Source: Thiotrichaceae bacterium
GTDB taxonomy: Bacteria > Pseudomonadota > Gammaproteobacteria > Thiotrichales > Thiotrichaceae
Direction of reading: 5' to 3'
Assembly (NCBI GenBank): GCA_015494435.1
Contig: WGBH01000543.1
Coordinates: 1-6,090, forward strand
DNA length: 6,090 bases
Both the position numbers and the translations under genes were made by a program. The notes below the pieces were generated by a model. It was not told where the DNA came from and did no database searches. It saw only the letters and a list, made by a program, of their open reading frames with translations. Numbering within the stretch: position 1 is the first letter of the stretch; each line of letters opens with the position of its first letter. Shown in pieces: positions 1 to 5,892 of the stretch.

Positions 1-72
1 CTATTAGTTTATATTCTGAATAGGGCAATCGCATTAAAATATTGAAAAATGTAAGTAAGTTAGAAACAATTA

Positions 73-124
73 CTGTACATTTAACATCAAATCGAACTTT
101 TGTAATCTTTTAAACGAGTCTTAG
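73..124. repeat. Possible decayed copy of the inverted-repeat arm
   Basis: The 17 bases at 108-124 match 159-175 inside the left arm of the neighbouring inverted-repeat element at 15 of 17 positions, in the same orientation. Both are preceded by CTGTACA (73-79 and 143-149), but at different distances (28 versus 9 bases). This could be an older, eroded arm of the same element family. The rest of 1-139 is AT-rich, and I see no open frame, RNA gene or convincing promoter in it. The match is short and the sequence AT-rich, so coincidence remains possible. Confidence 0.3.
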
Positions 125-139
125 AAAATATCTTTATTT

Positions 140-261
140 TCTCTGTACACGATAAAAATTTTAAACGACTCTAAGTTATTGATTACTCCTATCATTAGAA
201 GCCTTAATTGATTGAAAGATCAATAACTTAGTTGGAGTTTAAAAAATATCGTGTACAGAGA
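140..261. mobile_element. 122-bp MITE-like element with ~43-bp terminal inverted repeats
   Basis: Positions 140-183 and 219-261 are imperfect inverted repeats. The outer 15 bases (TCTCTGTACACGATA) and the inner 13 (CTAAGTTATTGAT) of each arm are identical. Between them lies a shared TTTTAAAC, flanked by short mismatches and one length difference. The arms enclose about 35 bases with no coding potential. Size, AT-richness, long terminal inverted repeats and absence of a gene fit a miniature inverted-repeat transposable element or an internally deleted insertion sequence; as RNA it would form a long hairpin. I see no clear target-site duplication. The right end abuts the remnant of a REP-type transposase that has lost its 5' part, so insertion was probably accompanied or followed by deletion. 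I do not recognise the family of the ends. Confidence 0.6.
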
Positions 262-262
262 T

Positions 263-424
263 CAACGATATATGGATTATTGTCATTTTAATCCCGTAAA
301 ACATCGTTTAGTAAATAATGTCAAAGAATGGCCTTATTCAATATTTGATTCTTTGGTCAAAAAAGGCATTTATCCCAAAGAGTGGGGAGCGAATATTGTT
401 TTAAATGCAGGAGAAAGAGATTGA
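263..424 (+). pseudogene. C-terminal remnant of a REP-associated tyrosine transposase (RAYT)
   Basis: The frame from 263 to the TGA at 422-424 reads QRYMDYCHFNPVKHRLV, then a WPYS motif, then GIYPKEWG and NAGERD. This is the hallmark C-terminal block of Y1_Tnp/RAYT proteins (Y-x-N-P-V-K-H followed by W-P-[YF]-S-[ST]-F and a G-x-x-P-x-x-W-[GA] tail). RAYTs are single-strand DNA transposases related to IS200/IS605 TnpA that process REP hairpins. Only about 53 residues remain. The HUH metal-binding motif and catalytic tyrosine, which lie upstream in the family, are absent, and homology starts at the edge of the inverted-repeat element ending at 261. The ATG at 272-274 could in principle start a 50-residue peptide, but it lacks any catalytic part, so I call it a pseudogene. 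The REP-like palindrome 11 bases downstream supports the identification. Confidence 0.75.
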
Positions 425-435
425 AGTCTTATATT

Positions 436-507
436 GTCGGCTGGCAATGCGCGGATAGATTACACTTGAATTTTAGTTTTATGCAATGCGCATCTTAGCC
501 GACCTAC
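436..507. repeat. REP-like palindromic sequence next to the RAYT remnant
   Basis: GTCGGCT at 436-442 is inverted as AGCCGAC at 497-503, followed by CTAC, so the right end read on the minus strand is GTAGGTCGGCTAAGATGCGC, the form of many REP/BIME units. GCAATGCGC occurs twice in direct orientation (444-452 and 483-491), and ATGCGCAT at 486-493 is self-complementary. The arrangement resembles two REP-type halves facing each other around a ~30-base AT-rich middle, just downstream of a RAYT C-terminus, where REPs are normally found. It is the GC-richest spot in an AT-rich stretch. The arms are imperfect, so this may be a decayed unit. Confidence 0.6.
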
Positions 508-678
508 TGGGCTAAAGAAGAAAAATCATTTGATGGGCTTTTAGAGAATTATATTGAAGTTAAACAAAAAGAATTATATGACGAGTGAGATGCGCCTGAT
601 AAAGGGCATAAAATTGTCATAAATCATTATGATGTCAATAGGTTGTGGCAATTAACAGTTTCTTTGATAACTTTTTAA
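499..678 (+). pseudogene. Degraded coding remnant of unknown family, one in-frame TGA
   Basis: From the end of the REP-like unit a frame reads ...YWAKEEKSFDGLLENYIE, then VKQKELYDE, a TGA at 586-588, then DAPDKGHKIVINHYDVNRLW and QLTVSLITF, ending at TAA 676-678. The residue mix on both sides of the TGA is protein-like, with plausible hydrophobic spacing and Trp, Tyr, His and Asp. The context (YDE-stop-DAPDKG) would be natural if the TGA had been a TGG tryptophan codon. There is no start codon or ribosome binding site after the preceding in-frame TAG at 496-498, so the 5' part is missing. I do not recognise the family. The end overlaps the last codon of orn on the opposite strand, so the remnant was trimmed against an essential gene. 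An AT-rich open frame arising by chance is the main alternative. Confidence 0.4.
614..638 (-). terminator. Weak hairpin downstream of orn
   Basis: Read on the minus strand, TCATAA-TGAT-TTATGA forms a perfect 6-bp stem with a 4-base loop. It is extended by an outer TTG/CAA pairing across a 3-base bulge, and followed by CAATTTTA. It begins about 36 bases past the orn stop codon. It could act as a weak intrinsic terminator, but the stem is purely AT-rich plus one GC pair and the U tract is poor, so this is only a candidate. Confidence 0.2.
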
Positions 679-1229
679 ATCGATAAAATCGCTTTACGAT
701 AAAATTGCAATTCTTCAATGGATTCTAATATATCATCCAAAGCACGATGAGCTCCTTTTTTCTCAAATTGATTAAGTATTTCAGGTTTCCAGCGTGTAGC
801 TAATTCTTTTAATGTACTAACATCCAGATTGCGATAATGAAAATAAGCTTCTAAATCAGGCATAAGGCGCGCCATAAAACGTCGGTCTTGACAGATGCTA
901 TTGCCACACATAGGGGATGCACCTGTCGGTACATACTGTTGTAAAAACTCAATTGTTTCCATTTCGGCCTGTTGCACACTGTAAAGGCTTTGTTTAATTC
1001 GTGTGATTAGACCAGAACTTCCATGATGTTGTTGATTCCAGTCATCCATTGCATTGAGTATGCTATCTGGTTGATGAATAGCAATGACAGGGCCTTCGGC
1101 TAATTTGTTTAAATTTTTATCAGTAACAACCGTGGCAATTTCAATAATGACATCATTGAAGGTATCTAGTCCTGTCATTTCAAGGTCAATCCAGATAAGG
1201 TTATCAGCATTTATATTGCTATTGTTCAT
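675..1229 (-). CDS. orn: Oligoribonuclease (3'-5' exoribonuclease, DEDDh family)
   Basis: This 184-residue protein has the length and sequence of gammaproteobacterial Orn, the cytoplasmic enzyme that degrades 2-5 nt RNA to mononucleotides and clears pGpG from cyclic-di-GMP turnover. All DEDDh catalytic residues are visible: D15 and E17 in WIDLEMTGLD, D115 in GNSICQDRRF, and H161 with D166 in AHRALDDI near the C-terminus. The DVSTLKELA block (136-144) and RWKPEIL are signature family sequence. The ATG at 1227-1229 is preceded at a suitable distance by GGAAA (minus strand), a modest Shine-Dalgarno site, and the N-terminus fits the family, with a few extra residues before the first strand. The gene is divergent from the M48 peptidase, with 78 bp between the start codons. 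rsgA, often next to orn in gammaproteobacteria, lies 1.8 kb away. Nothing suggests inactivation. Confidence 0.98.
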   Translation of the reverse strand: MNNSNINADNLIWIDLEMTGLDTFNDVIIEIATVVTDKNLNKLAEGPVIAIHQPDSILNAMDDWNQQHHGSSGLITRIKQSLYSVQQAEMETIEFLQQYVPTGASPMCGNSICQDRRFMARLMPDLEAYFHYRNLDVSTLKELATRWKPEILNQFEKKGAHRALDDILESIEELQFYRKAILSI

Positions 1230-1307
1230 TATTATTTTCCATCGTTATCGTCTTATGCATGGTTTATACTGTGGCGTTTCTAAAATTAAGCAGTTTAACA
1301 AAATCAT
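1230..1307. promoter_or_regulatory. Divergent promoter region between orn and the M48 peptidase
   Basis: Both genes start at the edges of this 78-bp gap, so it must carry any local promoters for either. On the plus strand TATACT at 1265-1270 is a good -10 box, with a poor -35 (TCGTTA, 1242-1247) at 17 bp spacing. On the minus strand TATAAA (1263-1268) could serve orn, without a recognisable -35. The two candidate -10 boxes overlap, which would make the two promoters compete. No clear operator palindrome is seen. Confidence 0.3.
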
Positions 1308-2558
1308 ATGCACACATACACTTGGATTTTTATTATACCTTTTGCCATCACTCTTGGCTTGCAATTATGGCTATCATTACGTCAAGCAGCACATGTAAAA
1401 CGATTTCGTAGCGCAGTCCCCACTGAGTTTGCGGATAAGGTTAATTTAAATGAGCATCAAAAAGCCGCAGATTACACCGTTGCAAAAGGGCGTTTTGGTC
1501 GTTTTGAATTATTATTAGGGGCGGTTTTATTATTATTATGGACATTAGGAGGTGGGCTTAATCTATTAGATCAATGGGTTCGTTCTTTTGCTTTGGGTGA
1601 TATTACAACAGGTGTAGTAGTTATTCTTAGCTTTACCTTCATTTCCAGTTTGGTTGATATTCCAACTTCTTTGTACAGTCATTTCGTGATTGAAGAAAAA
1701 TTTGGTTTTAATAAATTGACCCTAAAAACCTTTTTTATCGATTTATTTAAAAATACTGTTTTATCGCTAGTGATCGGAGTGCCACTCATTATGTTGGTGC
1801 TATGGTTGATGGAATCCGCAGGGGAATTCTGGTGGTTTTATGCTTGGCTTGCAATTACGTTATTTTCTTTGCTGATGATGTGGGCGTATCCTAAATTCAT
1901 AGCGCCTATTTTTAATAAGTTTCAACCGTTGGAAGAAGGTGAAGTTTTATCGCGTATTACGAAATTATTAGAACGCACAGGTTTTAATTCACAAGGTGTT
2001 TTTGTGATGGATGGTTCGCGTCGTTCTAGTCACGGTAATGCTTATTTCACAGGCTTTGGAAAAAATAAACGTATTGTCTTTTTTGATACTTTATTAAAAC
2101 ATTTGTCGCCAACGGAAGTTGAAGCAGTATTAGCACATGAGTTGGGGCATTTTAAACATAAGCATGTACTTAAAGGAATGATTGTTTCCATGTTGATGAC
2201 CTTGGCTGGTTTTTCTGTTTTAGCTTTTTTAATCAAACAAAAGGCTTTTTTTAATACCTTCGGTGTAGAGCACTCTTCAACCTATATGGCATTGTTACTC
2301 TTTATGTTAATTGCCCCAATCTATACCTTTTTTATTGGACCGGTGATGGCATGGTGGTCACGTAAACATGAGTTTGAAGCGGATGATTTTGCCGCTAAAG
2401 AAGCAAGTGCAAAGGAACTGATTAGTGCTTTGGTGGGTCTGTATAAGAAGAATGCAGGAACATTAACGCCAGACCCATTGTATTCTGCCTTTTATGACTC
2501 ACATCCTCCCGCTTCGATACGTATTGCGCATTTAAAGCAAGCGGCAGGTTTGGAGTAG
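1308..2558 (+). CDS. M48 (Ste24/CaaX-type) integral membrane zinc metallopeptidase
   Basis: This 416-residue membrane protease has the architecture of bacterial Ste24-like M48A peptidases (~410-420 residues). The zinc site is intact: HELGH with H277, E278 and H281, and a distal EFEAD motif whose E355 is the expected third zinc ligand. Hydrophobic segments lie near 5-24, 66-88, 100-120, 148-168, 172-193, 291-310 and 327-350, placing the active site at the membrane. The SSLVDIPTSLYSHFVIEEKF stretch (about 113-132) and SRRSSHGNAYFTGFG (about 237-251) are characteristic family sequence. Eukaryotic relatives cleave prenylated CaaX proteins; bacteria mostly lack such substrates, so a role in membrane-protein quality control is inferred. 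The ATG at 1308 matches the usual family N-terminus (a hydrophobic helix followed by LWLSLRQAAHV), although the ribosome binding site is weak. Here it separates orn from the cytochrome-rsgA pair, which begins 112 bp downstream. Confidence 0.95.
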   Translation: MHTYTWIFIIPFAITLGLQLWLSLRQAAHVKRFRSAVPTEFADKVNLNEHQKAADYTVAKGRFGRFELLLGAVLLLLWTLGGGLNLLDQWVRSFALGDITTGVVVILSFTFISSLVDIPTSLYSHFVIEEKFGFNKLTLKTFFIDLFKNTVLSLVIGVPLIMLVLWLMESAGEFWWFYAWLAITLFSLLMMWAYPKFIAPIFNKFQPLEEGEVLSRITKLLERTGFNSQGVFVMDGSRRSSHGNAYFTGFGKNKRIVFFDTLLKHLSPTEVEAVLAHELGHFKHKHVLKGMIVSMLMTLAGFSVLAFLIKQKAFFNTFGVEHSSTYMALLLFMLIAPIYTFFIGPVMAWWSRKHEFEADDFAAKEASAKELISALVGLYKKNAGTLTPDPLYSAFYDSHPPASIRIAHLKQAAGLE

Positions 2559-2576
2559 CTAGGCTATGGCGCTAAG

Positions 2577-2626
2577 AAATATTACTAATATTTAACCACC
2601 AATGTAAATATTATTTTATCTTGGTG
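2577..2626. other. AT-rich inverted repeats between peptidase and cytochrome genes
   Basis: AAATATT-ACT-AATATTT (2577-2593) is a perfect 7-bp palindrome with a 3-base spacer. Just after it, CACCAA (2597-2602) pairs with TTGGTG (2621-2626), with an inner TAAA/TTTA pairing. Neither is followed by a T tract, so they are poor intrinsic terminators. They could be an operator, an mRNA processing structure or chance in AT-rich DNA. I see no convincing promoter for the cytochrome gene, so read-through from the peptidase gene is possible. Confidence 0.25.
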
Positions 2627-2658
2627 CTGATTGGGTTGCCCTAAAAACAATGAAAGAC

Positions 2659-2662
2659 AGGA
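2659..2662 (+). promoter_or_regulatory. Shine-Dalgarno site that selects a GTG start for the cytochrome gene
   Basis: AGGA lies 8 bases before the GTG at 2671-2673. The in-frame ATG at 2650, seven codons upstream, has no Shine-Dalgarno-like sequence in front of it. Starting at the GTG also gives a textbook signal peptide (Lys-rich, then hydrophobic) without extra charged residues. Confidence 0.6.
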
Positions 2663-2670
2663 AAATCACC

Positions 2671-3018
2671 GTGAAAAATATTAATAAAATAATCATAATT
2701 GTAGCTAGTTTGCTGATTGCAAATACTGTGTTAGCCGAAGGTAATTCAACTGAGGGAAAGAAAATATATTTAAAATCTGAATGTTTACGCTGTCATCAAA
2801 GTGATAAATTATTCACTCGCAAAGACCGTAAAGTAAAAACATTGTCTCAGTTAAATTCGCAAGTACGCAAATGTGATACTCAATTGAATAGCCATTTGTT
2901 TGATGACGAAATTGAAGATGTGGTGGCTTATTTGAATCAAGCCTATTATAAATTCCCCCCTAAAAACAAGAAGAATGAAAATACAACTCAGGAGCATCAA
3001 GCTGATCAACGAGAATAA
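2671..3018 (+). CDS. Small exported mono-haem cytochrome c
   Basis: From the GTG start this is a 115-residue protein: a signal peptide with hydrophobic core (about 7-21) and likely cleavage after VLA (residue 22), then a c-type haem site CLRCH (C38, C41, H42). It is therefore expected in the periplasm, loaded with haem by the cytochrome c maturation system. After the haem site come a conserved-looking QVRKCDTQL segment with a third cysteine (C68), a FDDEIEDVVAYLNQAYYKF helix (about 77-95) typical of small class I-like cytochromes that end in a YLN..YY.F motif, and a charged, Pro/Lys/Asn-rich tail of about 20 residues. After the initiator there is no methionine, so the usual Met distal ligand is missing; H75 is a candidate sixth ligand (inference). 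It ends 6 bp before rsgA and is probably co-transcribed with it. The electron donor and acceptor are unknown. An upstream ATG at 2650 would give 122 residues. Confidence 0.85.
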   Translation: MKNINKIIIIVASLLIANTVLAEGNSTEGKKIYLKSECLRCHQSDKLFTRKDRKVKTLSQLNSQVRKCDTQLNSHLFDDEIEDVVAYLNQAYYKFPPKNKKNENTTQEHQADQRE

Positions 3019-3024
3019 GATAAT

Positions 3025-3939
3025 ATGAGCAACAAAGTTGTTGCTAAACGCAATGTTGAACAATATACGGGGCGGGTTATTACCCGTTTTGGTGCAGAAT
3101 TATTAGTAGCTAATGGTAATCAAAACCCATTGCGATGCACCACTAAAAGAAAATTAGATCATGTTGCTTGTGGTGATAAGGTCGTTTGGCAGAAAAATAA
3201 GCACGGTAACGCTTTTGTTACTAAAATATTACCTCGCAAAAATGCACTGACACGACGTACTTATCGTGGTAGACCAAAAACCATTGCTGCTAATATCGAC
3301 CAACTGATTATTACTAGTGCATGGTTGCCACGACCTATTTGGGATTTAGTGGATCGTTATTTAATAGCTGCAGAGCAACTTCAAGCAGATGCTATTATTA
3401 TTATTAATAAAAGTGATTTAGAGCTAAAACAAGCAACGAAGGTAGATAAAAAAGTACTACAGGATTATCGAGATATTGGTTATACCGTGATTTCTATTAA
3501 TGCTATGAATGGGGACGGTATTGATGAGCTGCGTGAACTAATGCAAAAAAAGACCAATATTTTTGTAGGACGCTCAGGCGTTGGGAAGTCATCCATTGCA
3601 CAGCACTTTCTGCCTGATATAGAAATATTGGTGAAAGAGATATCCCAATCAGGCGAGGGACAACACACAACCACCACGGCAACATTGTACGATTTAGGTA
3701 ATGAAGCATATCTTATTGACTCACCTGGAGTTCGTGACTATGTTTTAGATGAATTGACACAAAGAAAGCTCAGTGATGGTTATCGTGAATTTGCATCTTA
3801 TGTGCAAAATTGTCGTTTTAATAACTGTACGCATAATCATGAGCCACACTGTATGGTTCGAACTGCGGTTGAGCAAGGGGAAATTTCTCCACAGCGTTAT
3901 CAACGTTATCTTAATGCCTTAAAAAGTATGGATATATAA
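3025..3939 (+). CDS. rsgA: Ribosome small-subunit assembly GTPase RsgA (YjeQ)
   Basis: This 304-residue protein has the circularly permuted GTPase order that defines RsgA. An N-terminal OB-fold (about 11-75) is followed by G4 NKSD (128-131), a G5-like region, the G1 P-loop GRSGVGKS (182-189), G2 in GQHTTTT (212-218) and G3 DSPG (232-235). A C-terminal zinc knuckle follows, with C263, C268, H270 and C276 in the C-x4-C-x-H-x5-C pattern. RsgA binds late 30S particles in the cytoplasm, checks the decoding centre and releases RbfA on GTP hydrolysis. The protein is shorter than E. coli RsgA mainly because the long basic N-terminal extension is reduced. The ATG at 3025 fits the family; GAGA at 3011-3014, inside the end of the cytochrome gene, is the likely ribosome binding site, 6 bp separating the genes. 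All expected motifs are intact. Confidence 0.97.
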   Translation: MSNKVVAKRNVEQYTGRVITRFGAELLVANGNQNPLRCTTKRKLDHVACGDKVVWQKNKHGNAFVTKILPRKNALTRRTYRGRPKTIAANIDQLIITSAWLPRPIWDLVDRYLIAAEQLQADAIIIINKSDLELKQATKVDKKVLQDYRDIGYTVISINAMNGDGIDELRELMQKKTNIFVGRSGVGKSSIAQHFLPDIEILVKEISQSGEGQHTTTTATLYDLGNEAYLIDSPGVRDYVLDELTQRKLSDGYREFASYVQNCRFNNCTHNHEPHCMVRTAVEQGEISPQRYQRYLNALKSMDI

Positions 3940-3984
3940 GGAACTTCCAGTGGGCTTTATTTTTTTAGAGTATGGGCAATACTA
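3940..3984. terminator. Convergent gap between rsgA and deaD, weak terminator candidates
   Basis: The 45 bases between the two stop codons hold a T-rich tract on the plus strand (3957-3966) that could end rsgA transcripts, but no strong GC-rich stem precedes it; only CC-AGT-GG (3948-3954) could pair. AGTAT-GGGCA-ATACT (3969-3983) is a 5-bp hairpin on either strand. Read from deaD it is followed by A residues rather than T. A bidirectional terminator is expected in such a place, but the sequence shows only weak candidates. Confidence 0.25.
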
Positions 3985-5763
3985 TTAGCGATGAGGGGGG
4001 AGGCTTTTATTCGCGTTACGATCTTCATTTCTTGAAAGGTTGCGCAATTTAATTTGTTGTCCTGCAATCCATGTTTTATACAGGTGTTTATAAATTTCCT
4101 TAGGCATACCTTCAGGTAAATTAACGGTACTATAATTAGCGTTAATTTTTAGATCTTGAATATATTGACTTTCTAAGCCTGCTTCATTAATTAGTGCGCC
4201 CACAATGTGTTTTGCCTGTACGCCATGTTCACGACCGACTTCTAGACGATAGGGTGTCATTGGGACTTTATCATTATCAGCTGATTTCTTTTTAGGTTTA
4301 CGTTGACGACTTTCCTGATTTTGACGATTATTTTGATTATCAAAATTACGTTCATTTTTATTACGATGATTACGTCTTTTATCCTTACCTTGTCGATCTC
4401 TTTTACTTTCATTTTGACTAAAGGCAAAATCTGGAATAGCCCCTTTTTTTTCTACTAAGGGGCGTTCACGTTGTGCTATGTAGCTTAATGCGGCTGCAAT
4501 TTGCGTTGGAGTCAGCTCGCTTTCTTCGCTTAATTCAGCAATCAGTGTTTCAAAAAAATCCAATTTATTATTAGTGGCGGTTTCGATAATATTGGTTTTA
4601 AAACGTGCGATACGGTTGTCGGTAATATCTTGTGGTGAGGGGAGTTTTAAAGGCTCTATTTTTTGACCCGTTGAGCGTTCAATTGACTTTAACATGCGAT
4701 CTCCACGCGGTGGAATAAAGAGTATTGCTGTACCCTTGCGCCCAGCACGTCCTGTACGCCCGATACGATGCACATAAGATTCTGTATCGTGTGGCATATC
4801 ATAATTAATAACATGTGTAATGCGTTGTACATCGAGTCCGCGAGCAACAACATCAGTAGCAACAATAATATCTAAAGCGCCTTTTTTGAGGCGATTGATA
4901 GTTTTTTCACGTAAATCTTGTTTAATATCACCATTTAAAGCGGTAGTAGCGTAACCACGCGCTTCTAGTTTTTCTGCTAACTCAATGGTCATTGATTTGG
5001 TGCGTACAAAAACAATCACAGCCCCAAATTCGTCTGACTCTAAAATACGGGTTAATACATCCAACTTGAGGAATGTTTTACCTTTCCAGTAGTATTGCTT
5101 AATCGTTGAAACAGTTGATGTTTTGCTTTTTATTTTGATTTCAACGGGGTCATTTAAATAACGTGAAGTAATACGCTTAATAGGAGATGGCATGGTAGCT
5201 GAAAATAGAACTACCTGACGTTCGCTAGGTGTGTCTTTGAGAATAGTTTCAACATCATCGATAAAGCCCATGCGCAACATTTCATCCGCTTCATCTAGTA
5301 CCACTGTTTTTAAATCTCCCAGTTTTAAAGTACCACGGCGTAAATGATCCATTACTCGCCCAGGCGTGCCAACAACAACATGCACATCACGACGCAGTTG
5401 TCGTAATTGAATACTAATATTTTGACCGCCATAAATGGGGAGTACATGAAAGCCTTTTAAATAGCGCGCATAGGTTTGCCATGCTTCTGCAACCTGAATC
5501 GCAAGTTCACGTGTTGGCGTAAGCACTAAAACTTGCGGATGTTTTTTTAACAAGTCTAGCTTGGATAGTAATGGTAATGCAAAGGCAGCTGTTTTTCCTG
5601 TTCCTGTTTGTGCTTGTCCTAAGAGATCATGCCCTGCTAACAGAGGAGGAATACTTTCTGCTTGAATGGGGGAGGGTATTTCATACCCTGATTCTTCTAC
5701 AGATTGAAGGATTGGTTTAATGAGGTTGAGGTCAGCAAAACTGATGCTTGTTTGTTCGGACAT
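3985..5763 (-). CDS. deaD: DEAD-box ATP-dependent RNA helicase, DeaD/CsdA type
   Basis: From the ATG at 5761-5763 this is a 592-residue protein with every DEAD-box motif: Q motif (GYEIPSPIQ, 26-34), motif I AQTGTGKT (51-58), Ia PTRELA (83-88), Ib TPGR (133-136), II DEAD (157-160), III SAT (188-190), IV IVFVRT (250-255), V ATDVVARGLD (302-311) and VI HRIGRTGR (332-339). After the helicase core come an alpha-helical dimerisation-like region, a very basic Arg/Asn/Lys/Gln-rich linker (about 450-497), and an RRM-like DbpA RNA-binding domain (about 502-575) containing GREHGVQAKHIVGAL. This layout matches CsdA/DeaD, which unwinds structured RNA during ribosome assembly and mRNA decay, especially in the cold. 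An open frame runs 52 codons further upstream, but that part is unlike the family and crosses the consensus promoter at 5794-5799, so the shorter start is chosen. The ribosome binding site is poor. The gene converges with rsgA and diverges from a lipoprotein gene. Confidence 0.96.
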   Translation of the reverse strand: MSEQTSISFADLNLIKPILQSVEESGYEIPSPIQAESIPPLLAGHDLLGQAQTGTGKTAAFALPLLSKLDLLKKHPQVLVLTPTRELAIQVAEAWQTYARYLKGFHVLPIYGGQNISIQLRQLRRDVHVVVGTPGRVMDHLRRGTLKLGDLKTVVLDEADEMLRMGFIDDVETILKDTPSERQVVLFSATMPSPIKRITSRYLNDPVEIKIKSKTSTVSTIKQYYWKGKTFLKLDVLTRILESDEFGAVIVFVRTKSMTIELAEKLEARGYATTALNGDIKQDLREKTINRLKKGALDIIVATDVVARGLDVQRITHVINYDMPHDTESYVHRIGRTGRAGRKGTAILFIPPRGDRMLKSIERSTGQKIEPLKLPSPQDITDNRIARFKTNIIETATNNKLDFFETLIAELSEESELTPTQIAAALSYIAQRERPLVEKKGAIPDFAFSQNESKRDRQGKDKRRNHRNKNERNFDNQNNRQNQESRQRKPKKKSADNDKVPMTPYRLEVGREHGVQAKHIVGALINEAGLESQYIQDLKINANYSTVNLPEGMPKEIYKHLYKTWIAGQQIKLRNLSRNEDRNANKSLPPHR

Positions 5764-5793
5764 TGAGGTCACACGCGTAAAAGAGGGGCGCAC

Positions 5794-5799
5794 ATTATA
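5794..5799 (-). promoter_or_regulatory. Consensus -10 box of the deaD promoter
   Basis: On the minus strand the sequence reads TATAAT, a perfect sigma-70 -10 hexamer, 30 bases before the deaD ATG. The -35 region at 16-18 bp spacing is poor (around ACCTTA), so an activator or upstream element may be needed. Transcription would start about 24 bases before the ATG, giving a short leader. That differs from the long cold-shock leader known for E. coli deaD and CspA-type genes, unless another promoter lies further upstream. Confidence 0.6.
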
Positions 5800-5892
5800 C
5801 GCTATTTTTATTCCATAAGGTGTTTTATATTTTAAACAACGAAAAGAGAATAATAAAATCATACGGTTTCCCTTTCTAATAAATAATAAATT

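Noticed and set aside
616..638. TTGACA on the minus strand at 633-638 as a -35 box
   Set aside because: At 17 bp spacing the -10 position reads AATTTT, a poor match, and it lies downstream of orn with no gene in that direction within the window.
1..680. CRISPR array or tRNA/rRNA gene in the gene-poor start of the window
   Set aside because: The repeats seen are one inverted pair and one REP-like unit without regular spacers, and no cloverleaf or rRNA-like sequence was recognised.
1084..1398. 104-codon plus-strand open frame across the 5' end of orn and the start of the M48 gene
   Set aside because: It overlaps the coding sequence of orn on the opposite strand and of the peptidase in another frame, has no ribosome binding site and no recognisable sequence.
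2042..2236. Minus-strand open frame inside the M48 peptidase gene
   Set aside because: It is antisense to the zinc-site region of a well-supported gene and has no family-like features.
2650..2670. ATG at 2650 as start of the cytochrome
   Set aside because: It has no Shine-Dalgarno site and adds charged residues before the signal peptide; the GTG at 2671 has AGGA at 8 bases.
2851..3063. Minus-strand hydrophobic open frame over the cytochrome and rsgA junction
   Set aside because: It is a shadow of the cytochrome coding region on the other strand; hydrophobicity comes from antisense Glu/Lys/Asp codons.
3480..3709. Two minus-strand open frames opposite the RsgA P-loop
   Set aside because: Both lie antisense to conserved GTPase motifs and show no independent coding signs.
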